NCBI RefSeq assembly: GCF_036850765.1
Contig: NC_089501.1
Location: 15,042,997 to 15,106,996, forward strand
Length of the DNA stretch: 64,000 nucleotides
Reading direction: 5' to 3'
Source: Saccopteryx bilineata
Taxonomy: Eukaryota > Chordata > Mammalia > Chiroptera > Emballonuridae
Made by a program: the position numbers and the translations under genes. Below are positions 1 to 12,506 of this stretch, one piece after another. Numbering within the stretch: the stretch's first letter is position 1; the number at the start of each line of letters is the position of its first letter. A model generated the notes under the pieces. The model saw nothing but the letters and a program-made list of their open reading frames with translations, was not told the DNA's origin and did no database searches.

Positions 1-245
1 AAGTAGCTTCCAAATAATGAATTACTCTAATGTAAATAGGAAAATGGTAGAAGGCAGGCAGACTGACCCACCAACCACCTCTCACTTCTGCCTGTGTTCT
101 AAAGGGACTGCAACTAGGAAAGGACAGATATGAGACATCAATGTATTTGTAAGGCTTTATTTTTAAAACTCTACAGAGTGAATACAAAGGTATCTACATT
201 TCTTTATGCCTGAAATATTTAGTAATTAAACAAAAATAGACTCAC

Positions 246-367
246 CGATCAATTACAAGTTCTTTCTGCCTTAGTAGTCCTTCTTTTATTTTCAGCACGG
301 ATTCCCACTTTGTGAAGTCCTGATAGCCAGAAGGTGAGTAACTCTGATGGGATGAGCCCGTGGAGAC
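246..367 (-). CDS. CEP85L: CEP85L internal coding exon (122 bp, next after the large exon)
   Basis: Read on the minus strand, an acceptor (TTTGTGCAG) ends at 368 and a donor (GTGAG) begins at 245. Between them are 40 codons plus two bases, starting at a codon boundary and ending in phase 2 inside an Arg codon. The peptide includes GYQDF, KWES and the charged run [16 protein letters not shown]. This matches my recollection of human CEP85L immediately after the large serine-rich exon, at the start of the coiled-coil part of the protein. CEP85L is a centrosome/pericentriolar protein of about 800 residues, linked in human genetics to neuronal migration. No frameshift or stop is seen. Later exons lie before position 1 of this window. 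Exon boundaries are read from splice motifs and from memory of the human protein, not from transcripts. Confidence 0.92.
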
Positions 368-1062
368 CTGCACAAACATGTTCACACAGTTAGTATTCTA
401 AAAGTGTCTAAGGAAATATTTATATATCACTTAGTATTTTCCCAATGATTTTCATTAAAAAAAGAAGAGAGAATTCTGCCTTTGATTATTTTTTAAAAGT
501 CTGACTGAAATTACATTTGTGAATACAACATAACTTGAAAAACCTCAAGGAAGATCCAAAGTAAATGCAGGAGTCTAATGTGACACCAGAACATTTAATC
601 TGGATTACAGTACTAAATATAAGATCTTGTTCTCATTATCTTGGGGAAACTTTCTGAAAATAAGAGATTCATCATTTCCTAAAGAAGGAGTACAATAAAA
701 GAATGTACAAGAGATAAGACTAGACAAAAATTACCAGAAGAGTTTCTAAAAAGAAATAAAAACAGTTAACTGTAGCATTCAGATTTCAAATTGTCATTGA
801 TCACATCATCATTTAATCATTAAATTTTCAAAAGCTACCATGTTTGCATGAAGTAGTAAATATATATATATCCATAGAAAATATAGCTCTTAAGCAGATA
901 ATCTAGATACCTACTGGTTTCCAGTATAAATGACACCATTTAGAAAAAAAATGTTCTTAGAATTTAAGAAAATTTTAAGATATTTAAAACAAATCAACAA
1001 TGAAGACTAATACAACAGATATCCTCAAACTTCTATCACTGAAACAAAAAATTTAATATTGG

Positions 1063-1524
1063 CGCTATGGGTTGAACTGTGTCTTCTCAAAAGTATATGT
1101 TATATGTTGAAGTCCTAACCCTCAGTACTTCAGAATGTGACCTTATGTGGAAATAAGGTCTTTGCAGATATAGTCAAGGTAACATGAAGTCATTAAGGCG
1201 GATCCCAATTCAATATGACTAATGTTCCATGAAAAGAAGATATCTGAACACAGAAATGCCCAGTAGGGAAAGACATTTTCATCATGAAAAGATGAAAGCA
1301 GAAGTTGGAGTGATGCACCTAAAAAACAAGGAAAATAAGGCTTCCAGAAAAGCGCCAGAAACTTGGCCTGGAACAGTCTTCCTTCACAGCCCTCAGCAGG
1401 AACCAACGCTGCTGACACCAGGAGTCTGAACTTCAAACCTCCAGAACTGTGAGACAATAAATTTCTGTTGTTTAAGTTACCTAGTTTGTGTTCTTTGTTA
1501 TGGCAACTCCAGGAAACTAACACA
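1063..1524 (+). mobile_element. MLT1-type LTR (ERVL-MaLR), old solo copy
   Basis: The segment opens with TATGGGTTGAACTGTGTC and contains GTTGAAGTCCTAACCC, CAGAATGTGACCTTATGTGG, the AATATGACTAATGTTCC block, CTCCAGAACTGTGAGACAAT (with polyadenylation signal AATAAA just after) and GGAAACTAACACA. This order is the MLT1 LTR consensus as I remember it. The copy is diverged and has no internal viral region beside it, so it is an ancient solo LTR shared by placental mammals. Short ORFs on both strands here are by-products of the repeat. Confidence 0.85.
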
Positions 1525-4053
1525 GTAGTAAATCAAACAGAAACATAAATTCCTTGACAAGCTAAATGATGCAATATAAACACCACAAAGCAATTTTAAA
1601 AGAATTCAAGTGTGCAGTGATATTTTTATCCTTTGTTTTTCCAAAGATGCTATTGACAAAACCTGGTTCAGAATAAACCACTAATTGCGTGACATCAACG
1701 AGTCAGAGATTAACCCTTTAAATTAAGATGATTGTCAAGTAGTACTAGGACAGGATGTTTCAAGCAGGAGAAAGACAGGGCAAGATGAACAGACTAAGAA
1801 GAAAAGAGACTAGATGATACAGTACAGAACTGTCAGGTGGAAAGATATTTGAAATATAAGCAACACATAGTGGTATAGAGGCAGGATAATCAGATACCTT
1901 CCCCTGAATTTCATTATTTCCCTTGCCTAGCATACACCAACCAGACTTATATTCAGCCAGTATGTACTAACACAGATATGTTAGTTGTTAACATACTGAA
2001 TTATTTTCACTGTGGTTGGTGACTGGCTACTTGTCCAAAGCCCCTGAATGTCCTCTCCACTACCCAGGCACTCCTCAGGAATCTCCAGCCTACAAAAAAT
2101 AGTTACTTTCTGGCACAAAAATGGCTTCCTCAGGATCCTATTTCAACCCTAAATGGTGTCATTTCTGTTTGGTCGGATCCTGCATTAGTTAGCCCCCCAA
2201 ATTCTCCCATCTCAACACTACTATCAGCTACATTTAGTTGGAAGAGCTAGGATTCAAACCAGCTACACCACCAATTGCTACACTGCTTTTACTATAGCCT
2301 AATTAAATAAGAAGGCATTGCAAATTTCATATCATCATAAAAACTGAAAAAATGTTGAAAACTACTCTTAGAAACTAAGAGATGATTTAAACCCCATAAA
2401 TAATATTGTTGATATTAAAAGGAAGTCTCTACTTATTGCAACTCCATGTTAATGACTACCAATTAATCGATAAATCATTTCATAAAATTTATTTTGTCAA
2501 ACCAAAGTTAAAACAGGAATTAAAACAATAAAGGTGAAGCAAAACAAAACACCATATCAATAATTCCAAAATTTATAATAAAATCTGGAAATTACCAGAA
2601 TGATTTGTTGAAACCTTTGTGCTATAAATTCTAATACTAAATACATAATTTATTTAGAGACTAAAAGTGGACATACACACTTTTACTTATACATTGAGGT
2701 ATATATAAATATTAAGTAATATCCTTTACCAGCTAACAGATATTTTAAATATCAGTTTTGTATACTGTTACCGCACATAACAAAAAACTTGTAAGGTAGC
2801 TTAAGGATCTATGCTCTCTTCTTTCAAAGATCAAAAACAGGCTCCTCCATTTCTGATTACCACACATCAGTAATGACCTATACCAGAATATCTGAAGCTA
2901 TGTTTTGCCTTATACATCTTGTATGCATTTCAATAAGACAGGTGTCTGGACAATAGGCGATGGTCTTTGCAAGAAGACATTAGCTCTTTTACTCTTCATA
3001 AGTAATCTACTAAAAAATGTTTCCATGCTAACAACTCCTTAAGGAAAAGCTTTTTCTTGTTTTGGCATTAAGAGAGAGAGGAAGTAAACAGAAGGAAAAT
3101 GTAGGTCTGCAAGAGAAAGCAAATGACAATACTACTTGGTTTATAGTGCTTGAATCATTGGCAGGATGGGCCACTAAAGGAGTTGACCTACTTTAATAAA
3201 TATACGTAAGAAAAAATATAAAAAATCATTCTTCTGATATTAACTGCCTTGACCTAAACTCTTTAGAAAATGAAATAAAAACTGAGCTATGAAATTTGGC
3301 AAACAAGAATAAAGAAAAAGAAACCTTTTCCTTGTAATTAGCATGCAAATCCAAAGAATTACCCCATCAGCACCATGATAGTCTTCATTACTAAACTTCA
3401 ATCCTAATTCAAAAAAGTAGTCTAAAAACAAGAACAAAACCTAACAACCAACCAAATGCAAATGCTGCAGGTGGACTAAAAAGAAATTTTAAACACCTGT
3501 TTACATCTGCCTATCACTAAAAACAAAAATTATGGAGACATTTTACCTTCTATGGTTTTTATGAGTCCATAGTGCATGTTATCTTAAATGAAGTTATAGA
3601 ATACAATTTGAAGTACCTAGAGCAGGATTTTAAAGAAATCATATTGTGAAGTCTCAAGTTGTAAGGCAGCAGCTACTGTACCTCTTTATATATTGCTTAC
3701 AATATAGACAACGCTACACTACTAAAGACATAGAAAAGGAACAATAAAAATTTATTTTTATTATAATCCAAAGCAGTTCAGGCTCCAGTCTTGACAAGGC
3801 TAAGAGAGAATCTCACAGAAATAGTACAGGGTTGTTATGTACTACATACACAGGGAAAAATAGGTTATCTACCCTGGAACTACTTATCCTTTGTCAAGTT
3901 CTAACACAAGGATTAAAGAGCAAGAATGGAATTGTATTATGTCTAAATTGATTCCTCTCACATTTCCACATTACAGTCTCACAGAGGTTATTATTCAAAA
4001 ACTGCGAATTTAATGTTCCAACAAATGTTAAAAGTTTCCTCCCCTTTATAAAA
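1525..4053. other. Intronic stretch, mostly unrecognised
   Basis: AT-rich sequence without exon-like signals or long ORFs. A possible MIR scrap on the minus strand lies near 2215-2300 (GAGCTAGGATTCAAACC). Nothing else was assignable by eye. Confidence 0.4.
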
Positions 4054-4069
4054 CAAATGGTCTCCTCTT

Positions 4070-4227
4070 TTTCTTTTTAAGACTTTATTTGTTCATTTTA
4101 GAAAGGAGAGAAGGGAAGAGGAGCATCAACTCCCATATGTGCCTTGACCGGGTAGTCCCAGGGTTTCGAACCAGCGACCTCAGCGTTCCCGGTTGACGCT
4201 TTATCCACTGCGCCACCACAGGTCAGG
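4070..4227 (-). mobile_element. Short tRNA-derived bat SINE (Rhin-1-like)
   Basis: On the minus strand the element begins GCCTGACCTGTGGTGGCGCA, with a tRNA-like head and a B-box-like GGTTCGAAACC, and ends in a short body with an AATAAA. It is flanked by a perfect 16-bp duplication CAAATGGTCTCCTCTT at 4054-4069 and 4228-4243. It lacks the long middle of the 330-bp form, so it belongs to a shorter subfamily. Confidence 0.9.
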
Positions 4228-4822
4228 CAAATGGTCTCCTCTTAATTACACATTTGGTAGGCTGAAGAGAACTTATAAAATCTTACTAGTACCAATTACC
4301 TATTTGGCTCCAAGCAGTGTACCCAAAAGCAACAGGTGGAGGGGGGGCTCTTCCCTCTGACAGTGACATATTAGGAACTTTGATCACACACAGGTGCACA
4401 CTTTACACTTCTAGATAGCACTGTATTTGCTCTGTAATATTAACATGTGGAAAAGGAAGGTAGCCAAGGGCAAATGCCTTTAAAAAACTTCCACACTAAA
4501 ACTGACTGAAAATCAAGCCCAATACAAAAGTTAATTTTCTTTTTTATTATGGATCATGAGTTATTGTGATTTTCACACTATGCTCTTACACAACACTGTA
4601 TAACATGAACAAAATAGAAGCAGGAATAGCAATATCATTCTTGGAAATCATAAAATTCAGCCCTATCCTGCCAAAAAAGCATTAAATGAAAATAAGAAAG
4701 TTTTATATTGGTAAAAGGTAAAATCTGCCAAGAAGATAATCACAAAAGCTTATACATTTAATAGTATAGCTCATATAAAAAACTATTAAAAATAAATGAC
4801 TCGACAATCACAGTGAAAACTT

Positions 4823-4929
4823 TTTAAATTTGATTTCCTGTATGTGCCATGATGGGGGGGGGATCGAACCGACAACCTCTGTACTTTGGGACAACGATCT
4901 AACCAATTGAGCTATCCTGCCAGAGCCAT
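4823..4929 (-). mobile_element. tRNA-derived bat SINE (Ves-like), short
   Basis: The minus strand reads GGCTCTGGCAGGATAGCTCA, then a GGTTCGATCC-type B box and a short tail. The duplication AGTGAAAACTT flanks it at 4812-4822 and 4930-4940. Confidence 0.85.
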
Positions 4930-5090
4930 AGTGAAAACTTGAATGTCTTTCTAAAGTAGAAAATAAAAATCAGGGTCCAGAAATAAGTTTTATTGCAATA
5001 TAGCCATGTTCATTCTTTTACATATTGTATATGGCTGCTTTCCCAACATCAAAGTTGAGCAGTTGCACGAGAGACTCTCTTTCACTCTTT

Positions 5091-5094
<4 letters not shown>

Positions 5095-5123
<29 letters not shown>
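5095..5123. repeat. (TC)n microsatellite
   Basis: An almost pure CT dinucleotide run follows a looser pyrimidine stretch from about 5080. The next 90 bases are AT-rich with TATATA and TGTGTA runs. Confidence 0.95.
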
Positions 5124-5126
<3 letters not shown>

Positions 5127-5639
5127 ATAAATGATATGATACATTTATATTCACTTATATAATTCTATGTATTTTAATATATATATGTGTAGGTATATGT
5201 GTGTATATATCATATTACATAAAACTAGTTATGTACAGAAGACTTAAAATTGTATTGTGATATACAGTATATCTACAAACCTAAAATTTTAGATAAAATG
5301 AACAACTTTATGAGAAAATATCAATTACCAATAATAACTCTGGAGACAGAATATCTCAGTACTCACAGGAGAGACTTAAAAATGACTCTATTCCTTAACT
5401 GAGATACTGATTTTATAGGTAGAGTCTACCTAAATTTAAACAGAAGATAAAACAGTGAAAAAAGAAAAATTATGAAAAAACTAATAAGACAGAGCTTGAA
5501 TAATAATAAAGCATGTTATAAAGCAACAGTATTTAAAACTGTAATATATACATTTTGGAGCAGGTGTAGATTCAAATTAAAACAATACCACCATTTTTGA
5601 TATTACTAAACTTAAATACCACATAACATATGTTGGCAA

Positions 5640-6735
5640 AATGAAATAAAGCATATCAAAATTTGTGAGATGCAGCTAAAGCACAACTAAGAGGGAAATT
5701 TACATTAATAGCACTAAACAGTTACATCAGAAAAATAGTCTCAAATCAATAATCTACCCTCATATTTAGAAACTAGAAAATATACCCCAAAGCAAGCAGA
5801 CAGAAGAAAATAAGGCTTAGAACACAAATAAGCTAAGTTTAAAACAGAAAAATCAATGGAGGAGTAAAAAAAGTTAGTTCTTTGAGAAAATCAATAAAAT
5901 TGATAAACCTCTAGCTAGACTAAGAATAAAAAATATGCAATTCACTACTATCAGGAATCAAACAGAGAAGATCACTATAGACCACAGGTTGGGAATCTTT
6001 TTGCCTGAGAGAGCCATGAACGCCACATATTTTAAAATATAATTCCATGAGAGCCATACAACAACCCGTTTATATTACGTATTATCCAATAAAAATTTGG
6101 TGTTGTCCCAGAGGACAGCTGTGATTGGCTCCAGCCACCCGTAACCACAAACACGAGTGGTAGGAAATGAATGTATTGTAATACATGAGAATGTTTTATA
6201 TTTTTAACATTATTTTTTTTTGTTAAAAATTTGTCTGCGAGCCAAATGCAGCCATCAAAAGAGCCACATCTGGCTCGCGAGCCCTAGGTTCCCGAGCCCT
6301 GTGATAGACCTTCTAAATGTTAAAAGAACAAAAAGAGAGTTATTAGGGACAAATCTACACAAACTTAGAGAAATGCACCAACTTAGAGAAACTGGACCAA
6401 CTTCTCAAAAAGTACAAATTACCAAAATTTATCCAATATGGAGCAAGTCATTTTAATAGCTCTGTAAATATCAGAATAATTTAATTTGTGGTTAAAAAAA
6501 AACTCCTGAAAAAGAAATCTTCAGGCCCAAATAGTTTCACTGTAGAATTCTACCAAATGTTTAAAGAATACCAAATCTTCCACAAACTCAGAAAAGGGAA
6601 CATTTTTTAATCATTATCTGAAATCAGCATTACTCTAATACCAAGACCAGACAAAACTGCCCAAATGTAGAAAACACAGACCATCACCCAACACGAAAAA
6701 AGATCTAAAAATCCTTATCACAATCATGTAGTTTC
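5640..6735 (+). mobile_element. Ancient L1 ORF2 fragment, split by a hAT MITE
   Basis: Both flanks of the MITE at 5984-6302 read as decayed L1 ORF2. Upstream is the block TTCTTTGAGAAAATCAATAA followed by ATTGATAAACCTCTAGC, equivalent to the segment between the endonuclease and reverse transcriptase. Downstream is CAGGCCCAAATAGTTTCACT followed by AATTCTACCAAATG, the SPGPDxxxxEFYQ region of reverse transcriptase. Many stops and gaps show it is long dead. The left limit is uncertain; L1-like text may start near 5480. Confidence 0.75.
5984..6302. mobile_element. Non-autonomous hAT element (MITE), 319 bp, inserted in L1
   Basis: The ends are inverted: ACAGGTTGGGAATC at the left against GGTTCCCGAGCCCTGT at the right, with matching inner arms (GAGAGCCATGAACGCCACAT / GAGCCACATCTGGCTCGCGA). 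The flanks are TATAGACC and GATAGACC, 7 of 8 matching, as expected for the 8-bp duplication of hAT transposons. It carries no coding capacity. I recognise the terminal text as a hAT family common in bats but cannot name the subfamily with certainty. Confidence 0.85.
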
Positions 6736-6739
6736 ATGT

Positions 6740-7083
6740 GCACATGTTTAGAAAGAGAGGGAGAGAGATGAGAAGCATCAACTTGTAGTTGGGCTTCAGT
6801 TGTTCACTGCTTTTCATTCATGCCTTGACCAGGGGCTTCAGCTGAGCCAGTAACGTTTTGCTCAAGCCAGTGACTCTGGGTTCAAACCAGAGACTGAGCT
6901 TCAAGCCAGTGACCTTTGGGGTCAAACCAGCAACTTTGGGATCATATCAATAATCCCACACTCAAGCTGGCAACGCCTTGCACAAGCTGGTGAGCCTGCA
7001 CCCATGCTGGCAACTTCAGGGTTTTGAACCTGGAACCTCTGTTCCAGGTCAATGCTCTGTCCACTGTGCCACCACTGGTCAGA
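6740..7083 (-). mobile_element. tRNA-derived bat SINE (Rhin-1-like), long and diverged
   Basis: The minus strand reads CTGACCAGTGGTGGCACAGT, then the body with repeated GCTTGAGC/GCTGG blocks, CAAGGCATGAATG and a degenerate tail. It is more diverged than the copies at 23387 or 58839, so it is an older insertion. Confidence 0.85.
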
Positions 7084-7129
7084 CATAACTATCATTTTTG
7101 ACGATTGAATTTTATTGTATGCAAGTTAT

Positions 7130-7690
7130 ACCTTAATAATCCTGACTATTTAAAAAAAGATAGGTATATATTGCTTGTAAATATTCCAACAAAATAAACA
7201 TTTCTAAAAGTAATTACAGATTAATATTCACATATATCCCTTTTAACAACACTAGAAGCAAAAAGAACTTGTCATAATAAATTTGAAATAACCCATATAT
7301 GTTTCAACAAAGAAATGGGTAATTAATTGTGGTATATATGATATATAAAACAGAATACCATACAGCAATAAATTAGAGCTATTATACTCAACAACATGAG
7401 TGAGATTCACAGACATTATATTAAGCAAAAAGAATTCAGACACAGAACCATACATAGTCAATGATGATTAAAAGTCAGATAGTGGAAATGGGTGGGGTGT
7501 GCGGTGTTGCTATAAAGAAAAAGCCACAAGTTACCTTTCTTGTGCAATGGAAAGTTTTCATATCTTGACCTGAGTCTTGGTTATAAGGATATATACATCA
7601 CTAAATAGAATGGAGCTATTATTACACTTAAGACTAATATAGTTAGGCACTTTACTGTGCATACATTAAACCTCAACAAAAATAAAATAT
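7130..7690 (+). mobile_element. Ancient L1 (L1M-type) 3' end
   Basis: The order of diverged blocks fits the end of an L1: AATACCATACAGCAATAAA, CATGAGTGAGATTCACAGAC, AAGCAAAAAGAATTCAGACA, then a G-rich AATGGGTGGGGTGTG stretch and a terminal CCTCAACAAAAATAAAAT. No reading frame survives. Confidence 0.6.
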
Positions 7691-7994
7691 ATAATAACCA
7701 CAGCGAACACGTACACTTTATTTTCCTATGTTAAAGAAGGAATAAGGGGAAATAAAGAATTTGTCCACTAGGAAAGAATACGTAAGTACTCAAAGGCACA
7801 CTGCAGATGATACAATGCACTATCCTGGCTATAATTTCATATCTCTTCATCACTTTGGTGCTTTCCTACATCTGCAAATAATTGAGATAAGAAAAACAGA
7901 TAAAGCAAATACTGTACACCAAGAATGCTACAACAGAGTTGGTAATGAAAAGTAGCGGAATATGGCATATCAGAACAACTGGGAGTTCAGGACA

Positions 7995-8535
7995 TGCTGC
8001 TCCAAAATATGATGCTTTGACATACTATTTTAAGAGATAGGCACTGGGAAAAAAGGGGGGGGGGACCAGCAAATGCAGGGATAGACTTTTCTGAAGTCCA
8101 CTCATTTGCCTAAAGATCCTTCAAAAAGAACTAAACTGTGATAAATGTCCTCCCTTAGTATTTGGTATTTCAATGAACAGGGAGGGTTGATTCTTACCAC
8201 AGGACAGGACACAAGAAGCAGACACCACACTCAGTAAAACCTTCTCATGGGCTATCATATCTCCCTTCTAAGGGCCCATTCATGTTTCCTAAAAATCACT
8301 GACTCCCTTCAGAGGCCTACATGTTCCTTCTGCTTTCCCCATTAAAATGGTCTTCAACCCTGAATTCTAAAGCCATGTCTCTGAGCCCCGCCTCTTTCCC
8401 TAGGAACCTCCCATGTGTACATGAGATATACGTGTTAACAAACATGTGTTTTTTCTCCTGTTAACTGTCCTTTATTACAGGGGTCTCAGCTCAGAACTCA
8501 GAAGGATAGAGATAATTTTTTTTCTCCCCTACACA
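7995..8535 (+). mobile_element. Probable LTR of an endogenous retrovirus (class I-like), solo
   Basis: The right part resembles a U3-R-U5 end: ACATGAGATATACGTGTTAA, CTGTTAACTGTCCTTTATTA, CAGGGGTCTCAGCTCAGAAC, and a T-rich CTCCCCTACA end. The left boundary near TGCTGCTCCAAAATATGATG is a guess and no clear target duplication was found. No viral genes are present. Confidence 0.45.
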
Positions 8536-10298
8536 ACCTACAGCTGGTTTTTAAGACTTGCTTCACAATATAAAAAAGAGAACAGTGGTTTATATGAAAA
8601 TACCCTCTTCTCTACGAGCTATTAGTAACAAACACATTTTCATCTATTCAATAAAATCATAACTGGTCAGGAAAGGCATACCATTTATGGCAGTTGTATA
8701 TTGGTAGTAAAATATGCTTCTTACAATATTTCAGAAAGCACAGGTATCATTTTGATAGAAGCTGAATAAGACATTGAAGTGCTATTTGAATATTTCTAGA
8801 AAAACATGTTTCAAAATTCATATATCAATATAATACAACATTACTGTTATGCTGTTCTTAGAATTTCAAGTAGTCAGTCATGTTTCTACTTAACTGTAAC
8901 CAATATTAAGTAATCAAGGAGAACATAATAGCTTAAACATATTAATATACAATTATAGCTTTTGAATAATAGCATAGCTTCAACTGCCATGAACATGAAA
9001 CTAAAAAGTAATTACAAATGTATGTAACTGTGCAGGCTAATTTAAAGTATGGAATAGAAAGGATGTCATCAAAGTAACAAATACTTCAAAATCTGTACAG
9101 GTGGAACTAGGGTACTTTTTACAAGTAAACATTTTTCATACATATATGGTAGTTACCAAACTCAGGGACAGAAGAAAATTCCTATTTAGCTGTTTGTCTA
9201 AAAATGCATAAAATACATTGTAGCAATGGTGGTTTAGAGAAGAAAACAGTGGTTTAGCAGCTGAAAAAGAATCATAACTATCTGTATCTAGACTGGAACC
9301 ATCCAGATTAATAAACCCGTAACATATACGCAATCACCTCTTACTGCAAATAGCAATTTCCACCTTCACAACTGAATAGGGCTAGTGGGCATCTACAACA
9401 GCCCCAAACACATGCTACTTAGATGAGACCCAGATGATATGAAAAGTTGCCAGAAAATGTCACTTAATGGTCAAACATGCTTCTAAAATAAGCTTACCAT
9501 TTGCAGCTGAAAATAGCTCAAAATCCCTTGGCCTCCTCCTGGACATACTGTTAAATTTAGATAGTCTAGTGCTACCACACTTAACTGGAATACAGCCTCT
9601 GCAATTCTTCAAGTTTGTTATCTCTCCTTCATTTGCCTTTGTTCTTTAGCTCAGTCATCACTCACAGCATGTCAAATAACACAGCAATCTTCCTGTTTCC
9701 TGGAATAGTCTATCCGAAGAGATAGTCTATAAGAGCTTGTTGGTCAAAGAATCCTAATGCTTCACCCAAAAACAAATTCATAAAGCTTAATAATAAAGAT
9801 AAAAATAAACTACAAATTACATAGAATTTAAAGAACTTTTATTCACCAAGAGAAGGGAAAAGTTGGATTATATGATTACTAAGCAAACTGAACATTAAAA
9901 TTTATATTTTACATACTGTATTAATACTAAAAGAACAGTACATTTAACTTAAAACCTATATAACTAAATTCTAGTAATTATTTATAAAGTATATTACTAC
10001 ATGTTTTCTCTAAAATAAAAAACAAAATAACCATATCAAAAAATAATCGATCTATAACCTCGTCCTCAGTGACTTATTTAAAACGCAAGTCTATATCTTG
10101 ATTCTCGAAATCTAAATTATAGAAGAAACTGGGTTTTTAATGGTATCATTATTTCTTCATTTTCTCGATTACTAACTTGATAATGCTATCCTTGCCATTG
10201 TAAGTTGGTTTACTGAAATAACAATGCAAATACATCATGTTACTTCAAAGGAAAAAGACCATAGAAACAAATGATAAAAAGAAACTAATGAGAGGAAT
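8536..10298. other. Intronic stretch with nothing recognised
   Basis: AT-rich sequence with stop codons in all frames. No exon, RNA gene or repeat could be assigned by eye. Confidence 0.4.
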
Positions 10299-10310
10299 AT
10301 ATACCTATTT

Positions 10311-10684
10311 TTTTTTTAATTTTTTTATTTTTTGGTATTTTTCTGAAGTGAGAAGCGGGGAGGCAGAGAGACAGACTCCCACATGTGCCCGACCGGGATC
10401 CATCCGGCATGTCCACCAGGGGGCGATGCTCGGTTCATCTGGGATGTTGCTCCATTGCAACTGGAGCCATTTCAGTGCCTGAGGTGGAGGCCATGGAGCC
10501 ATCCTCAGCACCCAGGCCAACTATGCTCCAATGGAGACTTGGCTGCAGGAGGGTAAGACAGAGATAGAGAGAGAGAAGAGGGAGAAGGCTGGAGAAGCAG
10601 ATGGGCGCTTCTCCTGTTTGCCCTGGTGGGCAATCAAAGCTGGGACTTCCACATGCCAGACCGATGCTCTACCGGCCAGGGCTT
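10311..10684 (-). mobile_element. Bat SINE, 380-bp composite type
   Basis: The minus strand starts at CCCTGGCCGGTAGAGCATCG and carries the tRNA-like head, a C/T-rich middle, the CTCCATTGGAGCATAGTTGG block and a tail at the T-run near 10311. Imperfect duplications (TATACCTATTT / TATACCTACTT) flank it. The ORFs read here belong to the SINE. Confidence 0.9.
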
Positions 10685-11458
10685 TATACCTACTTCTTAT
10701 GTCTGAAAAATATATGTGCATAAAAATAAAGAAAACCGTAAAGGTGTACTGATTTCCACTATGTTAAACAACTAATTACTATTAACTTTTAACTTTTTTT
10801 TAAGAGGAAAAAACATTTTTGTCTTAAAAATCAATTTGGTTTATGTTCAAGCTGTGTTAACATTACCACAGTTTTTGTTTGTTATTTGTTTAATGACAAC
10901 AAAAGGTTGATCCACAAATAAAACAGGATCTTATCATAGTCACACTGCAAAAGTGAAGAGGAAAAATGGTACATTCAAGATTGAGGAGCAAATCAATTAA
11001 ACAATTAGGAAAAGAAATAGCTTAAGTCTTCAAATTTAAAGTTAATCATCAATTTTACTTATAAAACAGATTGTAAACTTTTCAAACCCTTTGTGGTTAT
11101 GATTTATCTTTTTTAAGCTTAAGATGAAATATATTAACTGTAGGATTTAATAAATTTAATGTTAATTTTAATTAATAAACCCAATGGCTTCTATTTGCAA
11201 ATAAACTGGGAAAATTAAGTATATAATTGACAATTCATGAAAGAAATATTGTATTAAATGAAAATGAGAAGTTTATAAAAATAAAATATATATAATGTGG
11301 GTCTATTTGGGATTCTGTTCATGGTTATGAATTACAAATATAACAGAATATATAACCAGATTTTACTACTGTAGTATAAATGCTAATATATTCATTTATT
11401 TTTAAAAGCAGATTGCCAAAAATGTTTTATCAAGTCTTTTATCAAATTTTAAAATCAA

Positions 11459-11829
11459 GTCCTGGCCAGTTGGCTCAGTAGTAGAAAAATCGGCCTGGCA
11501 TGTGGAAGTCCCGAGTTCAATTCCCTGATTCCCTGTCAGGGCACACAGGAGAAGCAACCATCTGCTTCTCCATCCCTCTGCCTCCCCCCTCCCTTCTCCT
11601 CAGGCAGCCAGGGCTTGAATAGTTCCAGCAAAGTTGTCCCCCGGCGCTGAAGATGGTTCCATGGCCCCGTCTCAGGCACTAAAATAGTTAGGCTGCTGAA
11701 CAACGAACAGCAGCCCCAAATAGGCAGAGCATCGCCTGCCTGGGACTTGCCAGTTGGATTCCAGTCAGGGCACATGCAGGAGTCTGTCTCTGCCTCCCTA
11801 CCTCTCACTTAATAAAAAAAAATAATTTT
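11459..11829 (+). mobile_element. Bat SINE, 380-bp composite type
   Basis: The head is CCTGGCCAGTTGGCTCAGTA, with B-box-like GAGTTCAATTCC, the CACACAGGAGAAGC block and the AGTCTGTCTCTGCCTCCC end before an A-rich tail. It is about as long as the younger copies at 26289 and 43524 but more diverged. Confidence 0.9.
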
Positions 11830-12181
11830 TTTTTTACAATTAAGCAATACAAGAAAAATACAAACAACTGTCTACATTATTTTAAAATGTATGAAAGAAA
11901 TTTTCTAAAAGGATACAAAATAAACTATTCATTATTGTACCTTGTGTCAAGAGAGGGAGTAGGCTTTTACAGTACCTTCCATCAGTTGGGATTACTTGAC
12001 TTTGCTTACCAAAAAAAAGTATACAACTTTTCTTTTCTCTTCTGACAATACAGTTATGAGCCATTAAATGTTTTTGTTTTCTACATGTTAAAAAATAGTT
12101 TTTAAAAAAATGTTTCAAAAGTCAATAATGAGAGATCTTCTCAGGGTAAAAATTGCTGAGAAGAATTTAGATAGCCTATAT

Positions 12182-12506
12182 CAGTGGTAGTCAACCTGGG
12201 CGTTCCAGCTTTCATGGTGGGCGGTAGTGGAGCAACCAAAGAATAAATAAAAAGATAGATTTAACTATAGTATGTTGTTTTATAAAGATTTATTCTGCCA
12301 AACTTAGCGAAAATCCGACATAAAGTACTTGGTAAATAATTATTATTTGTTTTATCTTGCTGTAACTCTGCTTTATAAATTTTATAAAGTAAAGTTACTT
12401 CCCTACTTTATAAATCACCATTACTGTGGAACCGGTGGGCAGTTAGAAAATTTTACTACTAACAGAGAAACAAAAGTGGGTGGTAGGTATAAAAAGGTTG
12501 ACTATC
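12182..12506. mobile_element. Non-autonomous hAT element, about 325 bp
   Basis: The left end CAGTGGTAGTCAACC pairs with the right end GGTTGACTATCC. The flanks are GCCTATAT (12174-12181) and CCTATAT (12507-12513), consistent with an 8-bp target duplication that lost a base or two at the right junction. The inner sequence holds an inverted TTTATAAA/ACTTTATAAA-rich core and no transposase. Confidence 0.8.

Noticed and set aside
1143..1523. 126-codon minus-strand ORF
   Set aside because: It coincides with an MLT1 LTR and has no exon signals.
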